Below are positions 28,345 to 37,670 of a stretch of DNA of 64,000 bases, in pieces. The notes below the pieces were generated by a model. That model saw nothing but the letters and a program-made list of their open reading frames with translations. It did not search any database and was not told the DNA's origin. Location: NCBI RefSeq assembly GCF_034627025.1, contig NZ_CP141049.1, forward strand, positions 186,001-250,000. The letters are read 5' to 3'. Both the position numbers and the translations under genes were made by a program. Origin of the DNA: Microvirga lotononidis (lineage in GTDB: Bacteria; Pseudomonadota; Alphaproteobacteria; Rhizobiales; Beijerinckiaceae). Each line of letters opens with the position of its first letter. Position 1 is the first letter of the stretch.

Positions 28345-29586
28345 GTGGCCGTCCCTCAACTAAGACTGAATGAATCTCAGGTCGAGACACAGGCAACTCC
28401 ACAACAGCCGAAAGTGGACGACAACTACATCTTAATGCATGCCAAAGAGCTCTCCGAGTCGCTCCACCAACAGCGATTGGCGCTCTATCCCCCAGTGGCC
28501 CAAAAGTCTCTTCGCAAGTTTACCTCAGGGGAAGCGGCAAAGCTTATTGGCGTCGACGACGGCTATCTGCGCCAGCTCGCTTTGGACGGGAAGGGCCCTG
28601 AGGCCGAGACGCTCCCAAACGGGAGGCGCATGTATTCCCTTGATGATATTAATGTTCTCCGCGGGTACCTCGACGAGAATGCTCGCGGTGGCCGGCGATA
28701 CATTAAGCACCGGTCCGGCAAAGAGCATCTTCAGGTCATCTCCTGCGTCAACTTCAAGGGTGGTAGCGCGAAGACAACCAGTGCGGCGCACCTTGCGCAG
28801 TATCTTGCGTTAAGTGGTTACCGAGTATTGGCGATTGATCTTGATCCTCAAGCTAGCCTCTCCGCGCTACATGGCTACCAGCCTGAGTTCGACGTTGGCC
28901 CAAACGCAACTATATACGGCTCGATCCGTTATGACGATGAAGCTCGCCACCCAAGTGAGGTTATCCGTCAAACCTACATCTCAGGACTCGATATTATCCC
29001 GGGGAACCTTGAGCTGATGGAGTTTGAGCACGAGACACCAAAGGCGCTCGCCAACCGTCGCCCGGGTGAAACTAAGTTTTTCTCACGCCTTACAATCGCT
29101 TTGAACGAGGTTGCGGATGACTACGATGTCGTGGTGATCGATTGCCCGCCGCAACTCGGATTCCTCACACTGGCAGCTTTGAGCGCATCCACGTCGCTCA
29201 TAGTGACGGTGCATCCGCAGATGCTCGATGTGATGTCCATGTCACAATTTTTGACGATGACGGCAGATCTCTTGGGTGTCGTGAAGAATTTCGGAGGCAC
29301 GGTTGAATACGACTGGATGAAGTATCTCATCACTCGTTATGAGCCAGGTGACGGTCCACAAAGCGGCATGGTGGAATACTTGCGGGGCCTTTTCCCAGAA
29401 GCAGTTCTTGAGAACCCAATGTTAAAGAGCACAGCGATCGCAGACGCCGGCATCAATAAGCAAACCATCTACGAGGTGTCCCGCGAGAGGTTCACTAAAT
29501 CGACGTACGACCGAGCAATGGATGCCATGAACAACGTCAACGCCGAAATCGAAGGCCTTATTCGAAAGACTTGGGGGAGAGCATAA
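28345..29586 (+). CDS. repA: RepA, ParA-family partition ATPase
   Basis: This 413-residue ParA-type ATPase drives plasmid segregation and usually represses its own operon. An N-terminal DNA-binding region (KFTSGEAAKLIGVDDGYLRQLA, a MerR-like helix-turn-helix) comes before the deviant Walker A box in NFKGGSAKTTSAAHLAQYLA, followed by LAIDLDPQASLSALHG and VVIDCPPQLGFLTLAAL. I chose the GTG at 28345 because AGGAG sits 7 bases upstream, giving a length usual for RepA; the open frame extends to 28108 but would cover a palindromic site. Its stop overlaps the repB start. Confidence 0.93.
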   Translation: MAVPQLRLNESQVETQATPQQPKVDDNYILMHAKELSESLHQQRLALYPPVAQKSLRKFTSGEAAKLIGVDDGYLRQLALDGKGPEAETLPNGRRMYSLDDINVLRGYLDENARGGRRYIKHRSGKEHLQVISCVNFKGGSAKTTSAAHLAQYLALSGYRVLAIDLDPQASLSALHGYQPEFDVGPNATIYGSIRYDDEARHPSEVIRQTYISGLDIIPGNLELMEFEHETPKALANRRPGETKFFSRLTIALNEVADDYDVVVIDCPPQLGFLTLAALSASTSLIVTVHPQMLDVMSMSQFLTMTADLLGVVKNFGGTVEYDWMKYLITRYEPGDGPQSGMVEYLRGLFPEAVLENPMLKSTAIADAGINKQTIYEVSRERFTKSTYDRAMDAMNNVNAEIEGLIRKTWGRA

Positions 29587-30740
29587 TGAGCAAGAAGAAT
29601 TCTGTTCTTAGCAGGCTCATGCCCACGCCCCAGTCGGAGCCTGAAGCCCTTCAGTTGCCATCTCAATTCCCGAACCTCGTGACTGAGGATCGCCACGAGG
29701 GTGGGAAGCCCATGATCCGAAGTGCAGAGTCCTCCCAGTCGGAAGCAGAGCAGTTAGCTGGTTCTGTGGCTTCGCTGGCAGCAGCACTTTCAGTTGATGG
29801 TAACGCTAGCGACCAACCTGCGCCCACCAAGAAGAAAGAGTGGGGGATTAATCGAGCTGCGGGAAGTGCACTTGGAAAGCTGAGTGAAGCTTTCGCAGTC
29901 GAGAATGAGCTCAAGGCTGTCAAGGATCAGATGGAGACCGGTCAAACGATCATCGAGATCGATCCTCAGGTTCTGGAAGCTTCGTTTGTTCAGGATCGGA
30001 TGGAGAGCACTGACGAAGCCATTGCAGGGCTCGCAGAGCAAATCAAAGAAAAGGGACAACTCGTTCCTATCCTCGTCCGTCCGCATCCGAACGTTCCTGA
30101 CCGTTACCAGATCGCTTACGGCCACCGCCGCGTAAAAGCCGCGGAACGGCTTGGCATCAAGGTCCGGGCCACGGTCCGAAAGATGACAGACGAAGAGCTG
30201 ATCATTGCTCAAGGTCAGGAAAACAACGCCCGCCTTGATCTGACCTTCATCGAAAAGGCGCGCTTCGTTGTCGCCCTTGAGAGCCGAGGCTTCAAACGAA
30301 AGATCATTCGAGACGCACTCTCGGTCAATGAGGGAGATCTCTCATCCCTTATTGCGGTCGGCTCTCGGATTCCCTTGGATATCATCGAAGCAATCGGACC
30401 TGCACCAGGGATCGGTCGACCCCGCTGGCGGACTCTTATGGACCTCCTCCAGGACGCCACTCGCATCAAGCGCGGTCGACAAATCTTGGCTGAAACCGAC
30501 GTTCGGGACCTAAATTCTGACGCTCGCTTCCGCGCCCTCGTTGATCGCCTCCAGAAGAAGGAACAGCCCAAACCTCAATCCTGGGAAGATCCTCACGGCC
30601 GCCGACTTGTAAGCATCGTCTTTTCAGAGACGAAGTGCACGCTCCAGATTGATCAGCGTCCTGAGCCGGACTTTGCTAGGTTCCTAACTTCAAAGCTAAC
30701 TGACATATATCGGGAATTCGAGGCTCAGAAAAGCAAGTAA
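29586..30740 (+). CDS. repB: RepB, ParB-family centromere-binding protein
   Basis: This 384-residue ParB-family protein has the RepB N-terminal segment, the conserved box LAEQIKEKGQLVPILVRPHP with YGHRRVKAAERLG, QENNARLDLTFIEKARFV, and a helix-turn-helix region around IIRDALSVNEGDLSSLIAVG. It binds parS-like sites and works with RepA. The ATG overlaps the repA stop (TAATG) and has GGGGGAGA upstream. In repABC plasmids repC follows; here no gene follows for over 600 bases, so the replication initiator is missing from this locus. Confidence 0.93.
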   Translation: MSKKNSVLSRLMPTPQSEPEALQLPSQFPNLVTEDRHEGGKPMIRSAESSQSEAEQLAGSVASLAAALSVDGNASDQPAPTKKKEWGINRAAGSALGKLSEAFAVENELKAVKDQMETGQTIIEIDPQVLEASFVQDRMESTDEAIAGLAEQIKEKGQLVPILVRPHPNVPDRYQIAYGHRRVKAAERLGIKVRATVRKMTDEELIIAQGQENNARLDLTFIEKARFVVALESRGFKRKIIRDALSVNEGDLSSLIAVGSRIPLDIIEAIGPAPGIGRPRWRTLMDLLQDATRIKRGRQILAETDVRDLNSDARFRALVDRLQKKEQPKPQSWEDPHGRRLVSIVFSETKCTLQIDQRPEPDFARFLTSKLTDIYREFEAQKSK

Positions 30741-31355
30741 CGCTACCTCGCTATGGAGCCGGCCGCTAATCCGCTCTTAGAAAACAAGCTAGGCTATCGG
30801 GAGATCTTTGCATCTGCAAAGATCCCTAATCCTTCCCAAACGCACCCACACTATCTGGTGTGAAAAAGCAGGAGCCGCTTGTACGACTTCCATCCGTCAA
30901 TGCCAGATTATCTCTGCGAAAGAGGTTGCCGGATTCTCAGGATCTCTGCAGTCTGTGGATTGGCCAAGCTACAGCGTTTGGTTAGTATTTCAACCTGAAG
31001 ACCCTAGAGGGGAGGGGAGCGGTACAACGAGCCTCATATAGGGTAACTGCTGTACAAAGATTGGAGTACCATTAACTGAACGGTTGATGTCGCCGCCAGA
31101 CTGCTTTTTGAGGGCTGCCGTAGTCGTACTTTCTTAGTCAGTTGCGGGGAATTTGCTCCGCGGGGCGGTCAGAAGCGGCCAAGATTGGCCTAGATCGGCC
31201 GATTTAGGGCTCAAACAGCCCAGAATGCCCATTTTCAGGCCGGTTCGCCTAATCATGGCAAGCTGTAGCCAAGTCGCTGGACGCTACCGTTGTTGAAGTA
31301 GACTCTTTCTCCTACAAGAGCTTAGATACTGCGAAACTAGTGATGGGGGCTGCTG
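30741..31355. other. Gene-free region after repB with one palindromic site
   Basis: Where repC would be expected I see no gene. It holds the fourth palindrome and, at about 31175-31215, several short GGCC-containing inverted repeats of unknown meaning. Confidence 0.55.
30806..30821. promoter_or_regulatory. Partition-site-like palindrome, copy 4
   Basis: CTTTGCATCTGCAAAG. Its arms extend to GATCTTTGCA and TGCAAAGATC (30803-30824), the longest perfect arms of the set. It lies 66 bases after the repB stop. Confidence 0.7.
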
Positions 31356-32495
31356 GTGCGCTTGAGTTTGACCGACGAAGGACCGGAACGGTCCGCGATC
31401 GCCATTCCCGAATTACCGTGGGAGACAATTGCGGGTCGTCTGGAGCAGCTCACGATTGCCATTCTCCGCTTCGATGCTCGGTTGGAGGCTTCCGGCCTTT
31501 CGGCGGGGTGGCAATCCCGGTGCGATATGACCGAAGCGGTCCGAGCCCTCATGCTCGATGGCCATCTCGTCGACGTCGGCGATCTCGTCCTTCACGACGC
31601 CGGAATGGACGTGCGCAGCCCGACGCACGAACTCACCCGAGCCGCGGCGGCCCTCAGATCTCGACGGACGGCAATGGCTCGAAAAGCGCCCTGGCCGGTT
31701 TCGTTCGACGGATTGGCCGCTCTGAGGGGTGTCGGCGGGATCGGCTCGGAAGCGACGGCATCGAAACGCAGGCGGCCTGATCCCGACGATGACGAGGCTT
31801 ATCCGGCCTTTGCCAATGATGCCGACCCTTGGCAGGCGCATTTCGCTGAAATCGACGCCGTGTTGGATCGCACCACGAGGGTCCTGGCCGGTGAAACTCC
31901 GCTGCCGAAGAGCCGGTCGCACTTGGTGTACGACCCGGATCAGGACGAGGCCGAAGCCGAGGACTTGTGGCTCGACCTCGTTAAACGGACCTCCCATTGG
32001 CCGGCGATTGCGACAGCGGCCGTCGCTTGGAACTCCTGGTTGGATCTCAACCTCTATACCCGCTTGCCGTGGCTCGGGCTGACAATGGCCGCCTCTATCC
32101 TGAGAGCGCGAGGGCTCACGAACCATCTCTTGCCACTGGCCGCCGGCTTCAAGAAGTCGAGGTTCCGTCCACAGGGCAGGGAAGGGGCCAAGGAGAAACT
32201 CGACGGCTTTTGCAGTGTCGTCGAGGAGGCACTCGAGATCGCGAACAAGGATCTGGAGAGGCTAATTCTGGCCAAAGAATTGATGGGACGGGTCACAGCC
32301 AAGACACGCTCGAACTCGAAGCTGCCGGAACTGGTCGATCTGTTCCTGTCCCGCCCATTGGTGACCGTGCCACTCGGCGCGAAATTGCTGAAGGTCACCC
32401 CAAAGGCAGTGGACCTCATGCTGCATCAACTGGGTGGGGCCCTCCCACGGGAGCTCACTGGCCGGACCCGTTACCGAGCATGGGGCATCGTGTAG
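31356..32495 (+). CDS. RHE_PE00001-type protein (DUF1612 plus C-terminal HTH), intact
   Basis: This 379-residue protein is uninterrupted. Its body (LPWETIAGRLEQLTIAILRF, GWQSRCDMTEAVRALMLDG, HLVYDPDQDEAEAEDLWLDL) is the DUF1612-type region; the C-terminal part (KLPELVDLFLSRPLVTVPLG and AKLLKVTPKAVDLMLHQLGG) is a winged or helix-turn-helix DNA-binding domain. The family is found on rhizobial plasmids and has no assigned function. The start is a GTG with a weak site. It is the working paralogue of the frameshifted gene at 22389-23527 and points the opposite way. Confidence 0.88.
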   Translation: MRLSLTDEGPERSAIAIPELPWETIAGRLEQLTIAILRFDARLEASGLSAGWQSRCDMTEAVRALMLDGHLVDVGDLVLHDAGMDVRSPTHELTRAAAALRSRRTAMARKAPWPVSFDGLAALRGVGGIGSEATASKRRRPDPDDDEAYPAFANDADPWQAHFAEIDAVLDRTTRVLAGETPLPKSRSHLVYDPDQDEAEAEDLWLDLVKRTSHWPAIATAAVAWNSWLDLNLYTRLPWLGLTMAASILRARGLTNHLLPLAAGFKKSRFRPQGREGAKEKLDGFCSVVEEALEIANKDLERLILAKELMGRVTAKTRSNSKLPELVDLFLSRPLVTVPLGAKLLKVTPKAVDLMLHQLGGALPRELTGRTRYRAWGIV

Positions 32496-32715
32496 TGTCC
32501 GTCGGATCATCCAGGCCGCATCTCGACCTCTGATCGCAGCTCGCCAGACCGGCCCGTAGTGCGGCCATGTGACTACAGGAATCATCCCCTCGCGCGCCCC
32601 CTCTGAACGGACGGCACGGCGCTGACCAAAGATTAGCCATCTGCCCATTCTTCGCTCTTGGAGCGTGCTGGCGACCGGCCTATCCCGGGCCCGTCTCTTG
32701 CTAAGGATTGTTGCG

Positions 32716-33738
32716 ATGCTAGTCCCTAAAATGCTCCAGGTTGCCGCGACGGCAGCGATCTCGCTCATGGTCAGCGCCGGATCGCCTGCCCTGGCTGATG
32801 AGCCGATCAAGGTAAAGGTGTTGATCGGCGCGATGTTCGAAATCGGGGAAAACACCGGTGACCGGGCCGGCGAGTTCCAGCATTGGTATGAGCGCTACTT
32901 CAGCCAGAGCAAGCCCATTCCCGTGAAGGGAGCCCTGAGCCCTGTGTACTGCAATGATGATGGGGTCTGCGGGTCGGTCCTCGGCATGGGGAAGGTCGCC
33001 TCGTCCTCGTCGATCCAGGCGATCATCTTGAGCCCGCAGTTCGACATGTCAGAAGCCTATTTCATTGTCAGCGGCGTGGCCGGTACCCCGCCCGAGCGCG
33101 GCACCATTGCGGACGTCAGCTGGGCCACCTGGCTGGTCGACTACGACCTCGGCCATCGCTGGGCTCCAGAGGAAGGGGAACCGGGTGCCCCGACCTTCAT
33201 GCCGCGCAAAGGCTACGAGAAGGTCCGGCTGTTCCAGCTCAATCCCGATCTCGTCGGCTGGGCGATGCAGCTGACGGGCAAGATCAATCTCAAGGACTCG
33301 GAGTCAGCACGATCCTACCGGATGCGCTATCCGCAGGAGGCCGCTCAAAGAGCGCCGGCCGTGAAGACCGGCACGCATATGACCGGGGACACGTTCTTCC
33401 ATGGCCCGGGCATGTCAGCCCAGGCGCAGTACATCGCCAAGCTCTATGGCGCAGATGATTACCTGATCACCGAGATGGAGGCAGCGGCCATCGCGCAGGT
33501 CGTCCAGCGGACGTTGGGCGATCATCGGCTCCTGAGCCTCCGCGGTGCCGTGAACTTCGACCAGGGCAACCCGAACGAGACCACGCTCGAGCATCTCGAT
33601 CCTGCGCCCGGCCAGACGGCGGGTGGGTTTGCCGAGACGGTGGACAACATTGCTGCGGTGGGGAGCCGGATGGTGGATCATATCGTGGCGCACTGGCCCG
33701 AGTGGCAGAAGGGCGTGCCGCCATTGCCGCGACAGTAA
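32716..33738 (+). CDS. Purine nucleoside permease-like (NUP family) exported protein
   Basis: This 340-residue protein has a signal peptide (AATAAISLMVSAGSPALA) and the NUP-family body: KVKVLIGAMFEIGENTGDRAGEFQHWYERYF, FIVSGVAGTPPERGTIADVSWATWLVDYDLGHRWAPEE, and DDYLITEMEAAAIAQVV followed by RGAVNFDQGN. The name comes from Candida NUP, but the fold is that of a nucleoside phosphorylase, and the bacterial members are more likely periplasmic nucleoside-binding or cleaving proteins. The ATG at 32716 has AAGGA 8 bases upstream. It is monocistronic. Confidence 0.88.
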   Translation: MLVPKMLQVAATAAISLMVSAGSPALADEPIKVKVLIGAMFEIGENTGDRAGEFQHWYERYFSQSKPIPVKGALSPVYCNDDGVCGSVLGMGKVASSSSIQAIILSPQFDMSEAYFIVSGVAGTPPERGTIADVSWATWLVDYDLGHRWAPEEGEPGAPTFMPRKGYEKVRLFQLNPDLVGWAMQLTGKINLKDSESARSYRMRYPQEAAQRAPAVKTGTHMTGDTFFHGPGMSAQAQYIAKLYGADDYLITEMEAAAIAQVVQRTLGDHRLLSLRGAVNFDQGNPNETTLEHLDPAPGQTAGGFAETVDNIAAVGSRMVDHIVAHWPEWQKGVPPLPRQ

Positions 33739-33785
33739 CACTTGGCACGGGTCGGTCCTTAGCCGGACTTCTGCATTCTCAGCGT

Positions 33786-33810
33786 GAGCGGACCTTCGTG
33801 CGGTCCGCTC
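33786..33810 (+). terminator. Hairpin after the NUP gene
   Basis: GAGCGGACC (33786-33794) pairs perfectly with GGTCCGCTC (33802-33810) over a 7-base loop, 48 bases beyond the stop. No T-run follows, so termination strength is uncertain. Confidence 0.45.
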
Positions 33811-33907
33811 AACGGTAAACTTTGACCCGTTGCTGACTATCCGGCTGGTGCCGTAGGAACCGGGCAGCCCATTGTTTGAAGCTTGGTTGGATATGTTGCT
33901 TGCAGGT

Positions 33908-34132
33908 TTAGAAGGGCGCTTCCAACCGCAATATCGCAGACTCTTGGCCCGCCTCCTCCACAATCTCGACCATCAGAGTTTCCTGTCGAAGGTTGCGGGG
34001 CAAATAGGCGCGAAAGCGCTTGGCCACCCGGTGAGCCTCGTGACAGGCTGTCTCCAAATTTGCGAAATGGTGGATCTCGAACTCCTGCGCAAAGCAGATG
34101 CCGCTCGATGCATTGAAGACGTAGCGTGGCAT
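33908..34132 (-). CDS. DUF6894-like small protein
   Basis: This 74-residue protein starts MPRYVFNASSGICFAQEFEI, the pattern of the small DUF6894-type proteins (MPRYFF...) that are abundant in Hyphomicrobiales. Usual acidic residues after the first strand are partly replaced here, so it is a divergent member. GAGGGAGA precedes the ATG at 34132. Function is unknown. It lies downstream of the cyclase on the same strand, 106 bases away. Confidence 0.7.
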   Translation of the reverse strand: MPRYVFNASSGICFAQEFEIHHFANLETACHEAHRVAKRFRAYLPRNLRQETLMVEIVEEAGQESAILRLEAPF

Positions 34133-34238
34133 GGTCTCTCCCTCGGGCCAGCGTTGTTCTGCGACCATTCCGGAGGTTTCGCCATCACCCAAGTTAACGG
34201 GCAGGCGTCATCTTGCGCTGCATCTCCTCGCCAATCGC

Positions 34239-35423
34239 TCAATCGGCCCCTAAACCTCTGCTGGGTGTGGCCAACTCGAAGACTGCCTGCGCGTCTGGGA
34301 TCCCCGGCAGTGTGAACGTTCCAAGCCACCGTGTGGTGGCCGCCGGAAAGCAGGCCGCCACCTCCCGCGAACACACAGCGACACAGTTCGCGTTCTTGGC
34401 AACCGCCTCCAGCCGGCAGACAAAGTTGACTGTGGGACCCACGACGGTGAAGTCCAGTCGATCCGGGCTGCCGATATTGCCGTAGATCACAGAGCCGGCG
34501 TGTAGGCAGCCGACAAATCGCAGGTCTGCGATCTGCTCCGCTTGGAGCAAGGCCGCCTCCAGAGCCCGACGCGCGCGGCCACTCGCCTTCTCAAGTCCAC
34601 TGCCCTCGACCGGAAAGATGGACAGCACACCATCGCCCATGAACTTCAGCACATCCCCGCCCTCGGCCCGCACCGCGGTGACCACTATCTCTTGGTATTG
34701 GCCAAGGCGCTCCAGAAGCTCATGGGGAGGCAACTGCTCCGAGAGAAGGGTGTATCCACGTAGATCGGTCAGCAGCACGGCGGCTTCGATCGCAATCTGA
34801 TCACCGCGACGAATGGCGCCAGCGGCAATGCGCTGGGCAGGGCCATCGCCCAGGTAGGTTCGCAGCAGGCTCTCGGCTGAGCGACGCATCGCGGCGGGCT
34901 CCAGCGCCGCTGCTATAAAGGGACTAAGGTCCTCGATCAGCGCCGTGGCTGCTTGGCTGAACCCATCTGGGGCATCGGTGGTGAATGCAGCCCCTTGCAC
35001 CGAGCCGTCCCCATAGACGATCGGGAGTGCCAGATAATCGGTGCTACCATCCGCAGCAAGCTCGAAGAGCACCGGATGGTCCCGGATGGGATCGAGGTCG
35101 CGCAGGGAGCGGTAGAAACGAGTCCGCGTCCTAATCACATGTTCGAACGGACTGCCAGTGAATGCGCCTGTTGCCAGGACACTGCGCGGGACGGTGTACT
35201 CTTCGGCTCCAGTTTCTCGCATCCAGATCACCCCCCAGGCTCCGATCAGCGGATTGATCAGCCGCTGCCCGACCCGCACACGCCAGAGCGGGATCCCTGC
35301 GCCTGTAAGTCGTTCGCAGGCTTGGGCAACGATCTCGACTGGGGAGAGAAACACGCGTGCCGTGCCCACCAACCAAGTGGCGAATTTGAGGACATCGAGG
35401 TCGGAAAACCGCTGATGTGGCAT
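34239..35423 (-). CDS. Class III adenylate/guanylate cyclase with GAF-like N-terminal region
   Basis: This 394-residue protein has a roughly 200-residue sensory N-terminal part (WLVGTARVFLSPVEIVAQACERLTGAGIPLWRVRVGQRL and later FYRSLRDLDPIRDHPVLFELAADGSTDYLALPI, typical of alphaproteobacterial cyclases) followed by a class III catalytic domain. The metal-binding aspartates are in VLLTDLRGYTLLSEQL and LKFMGDGVLSIFP; HAGSVIYGNIGSPDRLDFTVVGPTVNFVCRLE is the dimer/substrate region. The product is probably cAMP. The start at 35423 is the best of several; the open frame continues to 35522. Confidence 0.9.
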   Translation of the reverse strand: MPHQRFSDLDVLKFATWLVGTARVFLSPVEIVAQACERLTGAGIPLWRVRVGQRLINPLIGAWGVIWMRETGAEEYTVPRSVLATGAFTGSPFEHVIRTRTRFYRSLRDLDPIRDHPVLFELAADGSTDYLALPIVYGDGSVQGAAFTTDAPDGFSQAATALIEDLSPFIAAALEPAAMRRSAESLLRTYLGDGPAQRIAAGAIRRGDQIAIEAAVLLTDLRGYTLLSEQLPPHELLERLGQYQEIVVTAVRAEGGDVLKFMGDGVLSIFPVEGSGLEKASGRARRALEAALLQAEQIADLRFVGCLHAGSVIYGNIGSPDRLDFTVVGPTVNFVCRLEAVAKNANCVAVCSREVAACFPAATTRWLGTFTLPGIPDAQAVFELATPSRGLGAD

Positions 35424-35831
35424 GGCGTATCCCACCTGTGCCCCGCCGATGCCGATGGATGCAGCAAACTCGCTCGGAGCGCTCCTGACAAGTATCCGGC
35501 CAGACGCGAACCGACACAACACTGCCTAACAGCAGCGCGTGGCACTCCTGAGACGCTAGCGCATGGTCCGCTTCGGCGATCATCGGCCCACGTTCGTTGA
35601 GCGGCCGGAAGGTGAAATTTTGACCCCAAGCCGACTTTTAGCCGGAAACCCTTGGCGGCATGCCACTAATCAGGCTGGCATACCCACTGCGGGTCCAGCC
35701 ATTTAGCCCTGCCTCTTCGAGGACCGCGGCACCTACATTCCCAGAAGCTGCCCAGCGGTACAGGGCTTCCCTCTTGTTTTCCGGGAACTGTCCTCCATAA
35801 CGCTACAATCAGCCTCACCGAAAGCAGGATC
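35424..35831. other. Gene-free stretch between cyclase and HigA-like gene
   Basis: I see no gene here. A HigB toxin would be expected upstream of the HigA-like gene, but I find neither an open frame nor a recognisable remnant of it. Confidence 0.45.
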
Positions 35832-36230
35832 ATGGCTTCACCCCGCGACGCCTGCCCTCGGACTCCGCCCCATCCCGGTGGGATGCTGCGGGACCAGGTT
35901 CTGCCCGGCCTCGGCCTCTCCGTGAGCCAGGCCGCCCGCGAGCTTCGTGTCGCCCGCCAGACCCTCCACCGCGTTCTCGCCGGAACGGCGGCGGTCAGCC
36001 CCGAGATGGCCACCCGCCTGGCGCGTCTGTCGGGCACCGCCCCGCAGTTCTGGCTCGATCTCCAGCAGCGGTATGACCTCTGGCATGCCGAGCAGGCGCT
36101 GGCTGGGGTGCTGACGCTGATCCCAACCCACTCTCTGCCGCCGGCCGTTCAAGCCGAGATCGGACTTCGTCATGACCGCGCAACCCAAGTCCCTCCCGAA
36201 AGCGCAGATCGGGGTCGAGGGCCTCGATGA
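35832..36230 (+). CDS. HigA-like helix-turn-helix protein
   Basis: This 132-residue protein contains the HigA/XRE region GGMLRDQVLPGLGLSVSQAARELRVARQTLHRVLAGTAAVSPEMATRLARLSGTAPQFWLDLQQRYDLWHAE. In HigBA modules it is the antitoxin and operon repressor. No HigB is visible upstream. The last 59 bases overlap the start of the KaiC-like gene in a different frame, giving an unusual tail (HDRATQVPPESADRGRGPR) that may not be functional. It could instead act as a regulator of the kaiC-like/kinase operon. Confidence 0.78.
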   Translation: MASPRDACPRTPPHPGGMLRDQVLPGLGLSVSQAARELRVARQTLHRVLAGTAAVSPEMATRLARLSGTAPQFWLDLQQRYDLWHAEQALAGVLTLIPTHSLPPAVQAEIGLRHDRATQVPPESADRGRGPR

Positions 36231-37668
36231 CATCCTCGCCGGCGGCCTCGCTCCAGGCCATGTCTATCTCCTGGAGGGCAGCCCCGGCACTGGCAAGACC
36301 ACCATCGCACTCCAGTTCCTGCTGGCAGGTGCGAAGGCTGGCGAGACAGGCCTCTACATCACCATGTCCGAGACGGAAGCTGAGTTGCGCGACGGCGCGG
36401 CGTCGCACGGCTGGTCCTTGGACGACGCCATCCACGTATTCGAACTCGTGCCACCGGAAAACCTGCTCGACGACGAGCACCAGCAGAGCCTGCTCTACTC
36501 CTCCGACCTGGAGCTTGGGGAGACCACCAAGGCGGTGTTCGAGGCCATCGACCGGGCCAAGCCGGTGCGCATCGTGCTCGACAGCCTGTCCGAGATCCGG
36601 CTGCTGGCTCAGAGCTCCCTGCGCTACCGCCGCCAGATCCTGGCGATGAAGCACTACTTCGCCAAGCAGGGCGCCACTGTCCTGATGCTGGATGACCTGA
36701 CCACCGACACCAACGACAAGACCGTCCATAGCCTGGCCCATGGGGTCATTCGCCTGGAGGAGATGACCCCGACTTACGGGGCCGAACGACGCCGTCTGCG
36801 GGTGATCAAGTATCGCGGCCAGAGCTTCCGGGGCGGCTTTCATGACTTCACGATTGTCGAGGGCGGCGTCCAGGTCTTTCCGCGGCTGATCTCCAGCGAG
36901 CACAAGACCGGCTTTGCCCGCACCGTGCTCACCAGCGGCATCGCGGAACTCGACGCCCTGCTGGGCGGCGGGATTGAGAAGGGCTCCAGCACCCTGGTGA
37001 TGGGACCCGCCGGATCCGGCAAATCGCTGCTTGCGGTGCAGTTCGCGGTCTCGGCCGTTCAGCGGGGCGAAAAGGCCGCCTTGTTCCTCTTCGACGAGGA
37101 ACTCAGCCTTTTGCTCGACCGCACCAGGCTGATGGGGCTTGACCTTGAGGGGATGTGCGCAGCCGGCAACCTGTTCATCGAGCAGCTCGACGCCGCCGAA
37201 CTCTCGCCGGGCGAGTTCACGCACCAGGTGCGTACCAGGGTGGATCGGCAGGGCGTCAAGACGATCGTGATCGACAGCCTCAATGGCTATCAGTCCGCCA
37301 TGCCGGAAGAGCAGTTCCTGATCCTGCACATGCATGAGCTGCTGCAATACCTTAACCGGCAGGGCGCCTCGACGTTCCTGCTCGTGGCCCAGCACGGGCT
37401 GGTGGGCGACATGCAGGCTCCGGTTGACGTCACCTATCTGGCCGACACGGTGATCCTGCTGCGCTACTTCGAGGCCTTCGGTCAGGTGCGGCGGGCTCTG
37501 TCCGTCATCAAGAAGCGCTTCGGCTCGCATGAGAACACCATCCGCGAGATCCGGGTCGACAGCCGCGGGATTGCTGTCGGCGAGCCCCTCAGAGCCTTCC
37601 AGGGTGTGCTGCGCGGTGTGCCGGTGATGGTGGAGGGGGACCGCGCCGCTCTGCTGGAAGACCGTTGA
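36172..37668 (+). CDS. KaiC-like double-domain ATPase
   Basis: This 498-residue protein has two RecA/KaiC domains. Domain 1 has Walker A GSPGTGKT at residues 36-43 and Walker B-like IVLDSLSEIRLL; domain 2 has GPAGSGKS near 278-285 and TIVIDSLNGYQSAM. Bacteria outside the cyanobacteria use such KaiC relatives, usually beside histidine kinases, in stress or light signalling rather than in a full clock; no kaiA or kaiB is here. The ATG at 36172 lies inside the HigA-like gene. The stop is followed 3 bases later by a histidine kinase. Confidence 0.93.
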   Translation: MTAQPKSLPKAQIGVEGLDDILAGGLAPGHVYLLEGSPGTGKTTIALQFLLAGAKAGETGLYITMSETEAELRDGAASHGWSLDDAIHVFELVPPENLLDDEHQQSLLYSSDLELGETTKAVFEAIDRAKPVRIVLDSLSEIRLLAQSSLRYRRQILAMKHYFAKQGATVLMLDDLTTDTNDKTVHSLAHGVIRLEEMTPTYGAERRRLRVIKYRGQSFRGGFHDFTIVEGGVQVFPRLISSEHKTGFARTVLTSGIAELDALLGGGIEKGSSTLVMGPAGSGKSLLAVQFAVSAVQRGEKAALFLFDEELSLLLDRTRLMGLDLEGMCAAGNLFIEQLDAAELSPGEFTHQVRTRVDRQGVKTIVIDSLNGYQSAMPEEQFLILHMHELLQYLNRQGASTFLLVAQHGLVGDMQAPVDVTYLADTVILLRYFEAFGQVRRALSVIKKRFGSHENTIREIRVDSRGIAVGEPLRAFQGVLRGVPVMVEGDRAALLEDR

Positions 37669-37670
37669 GC

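Noticed and set aside
35995..37530. 511-codon minus-strand frame
   Set aside because: It is antisense to the KaiC-like gene, whose two P-loops prove the coding strand; high G+C gives long false frames.
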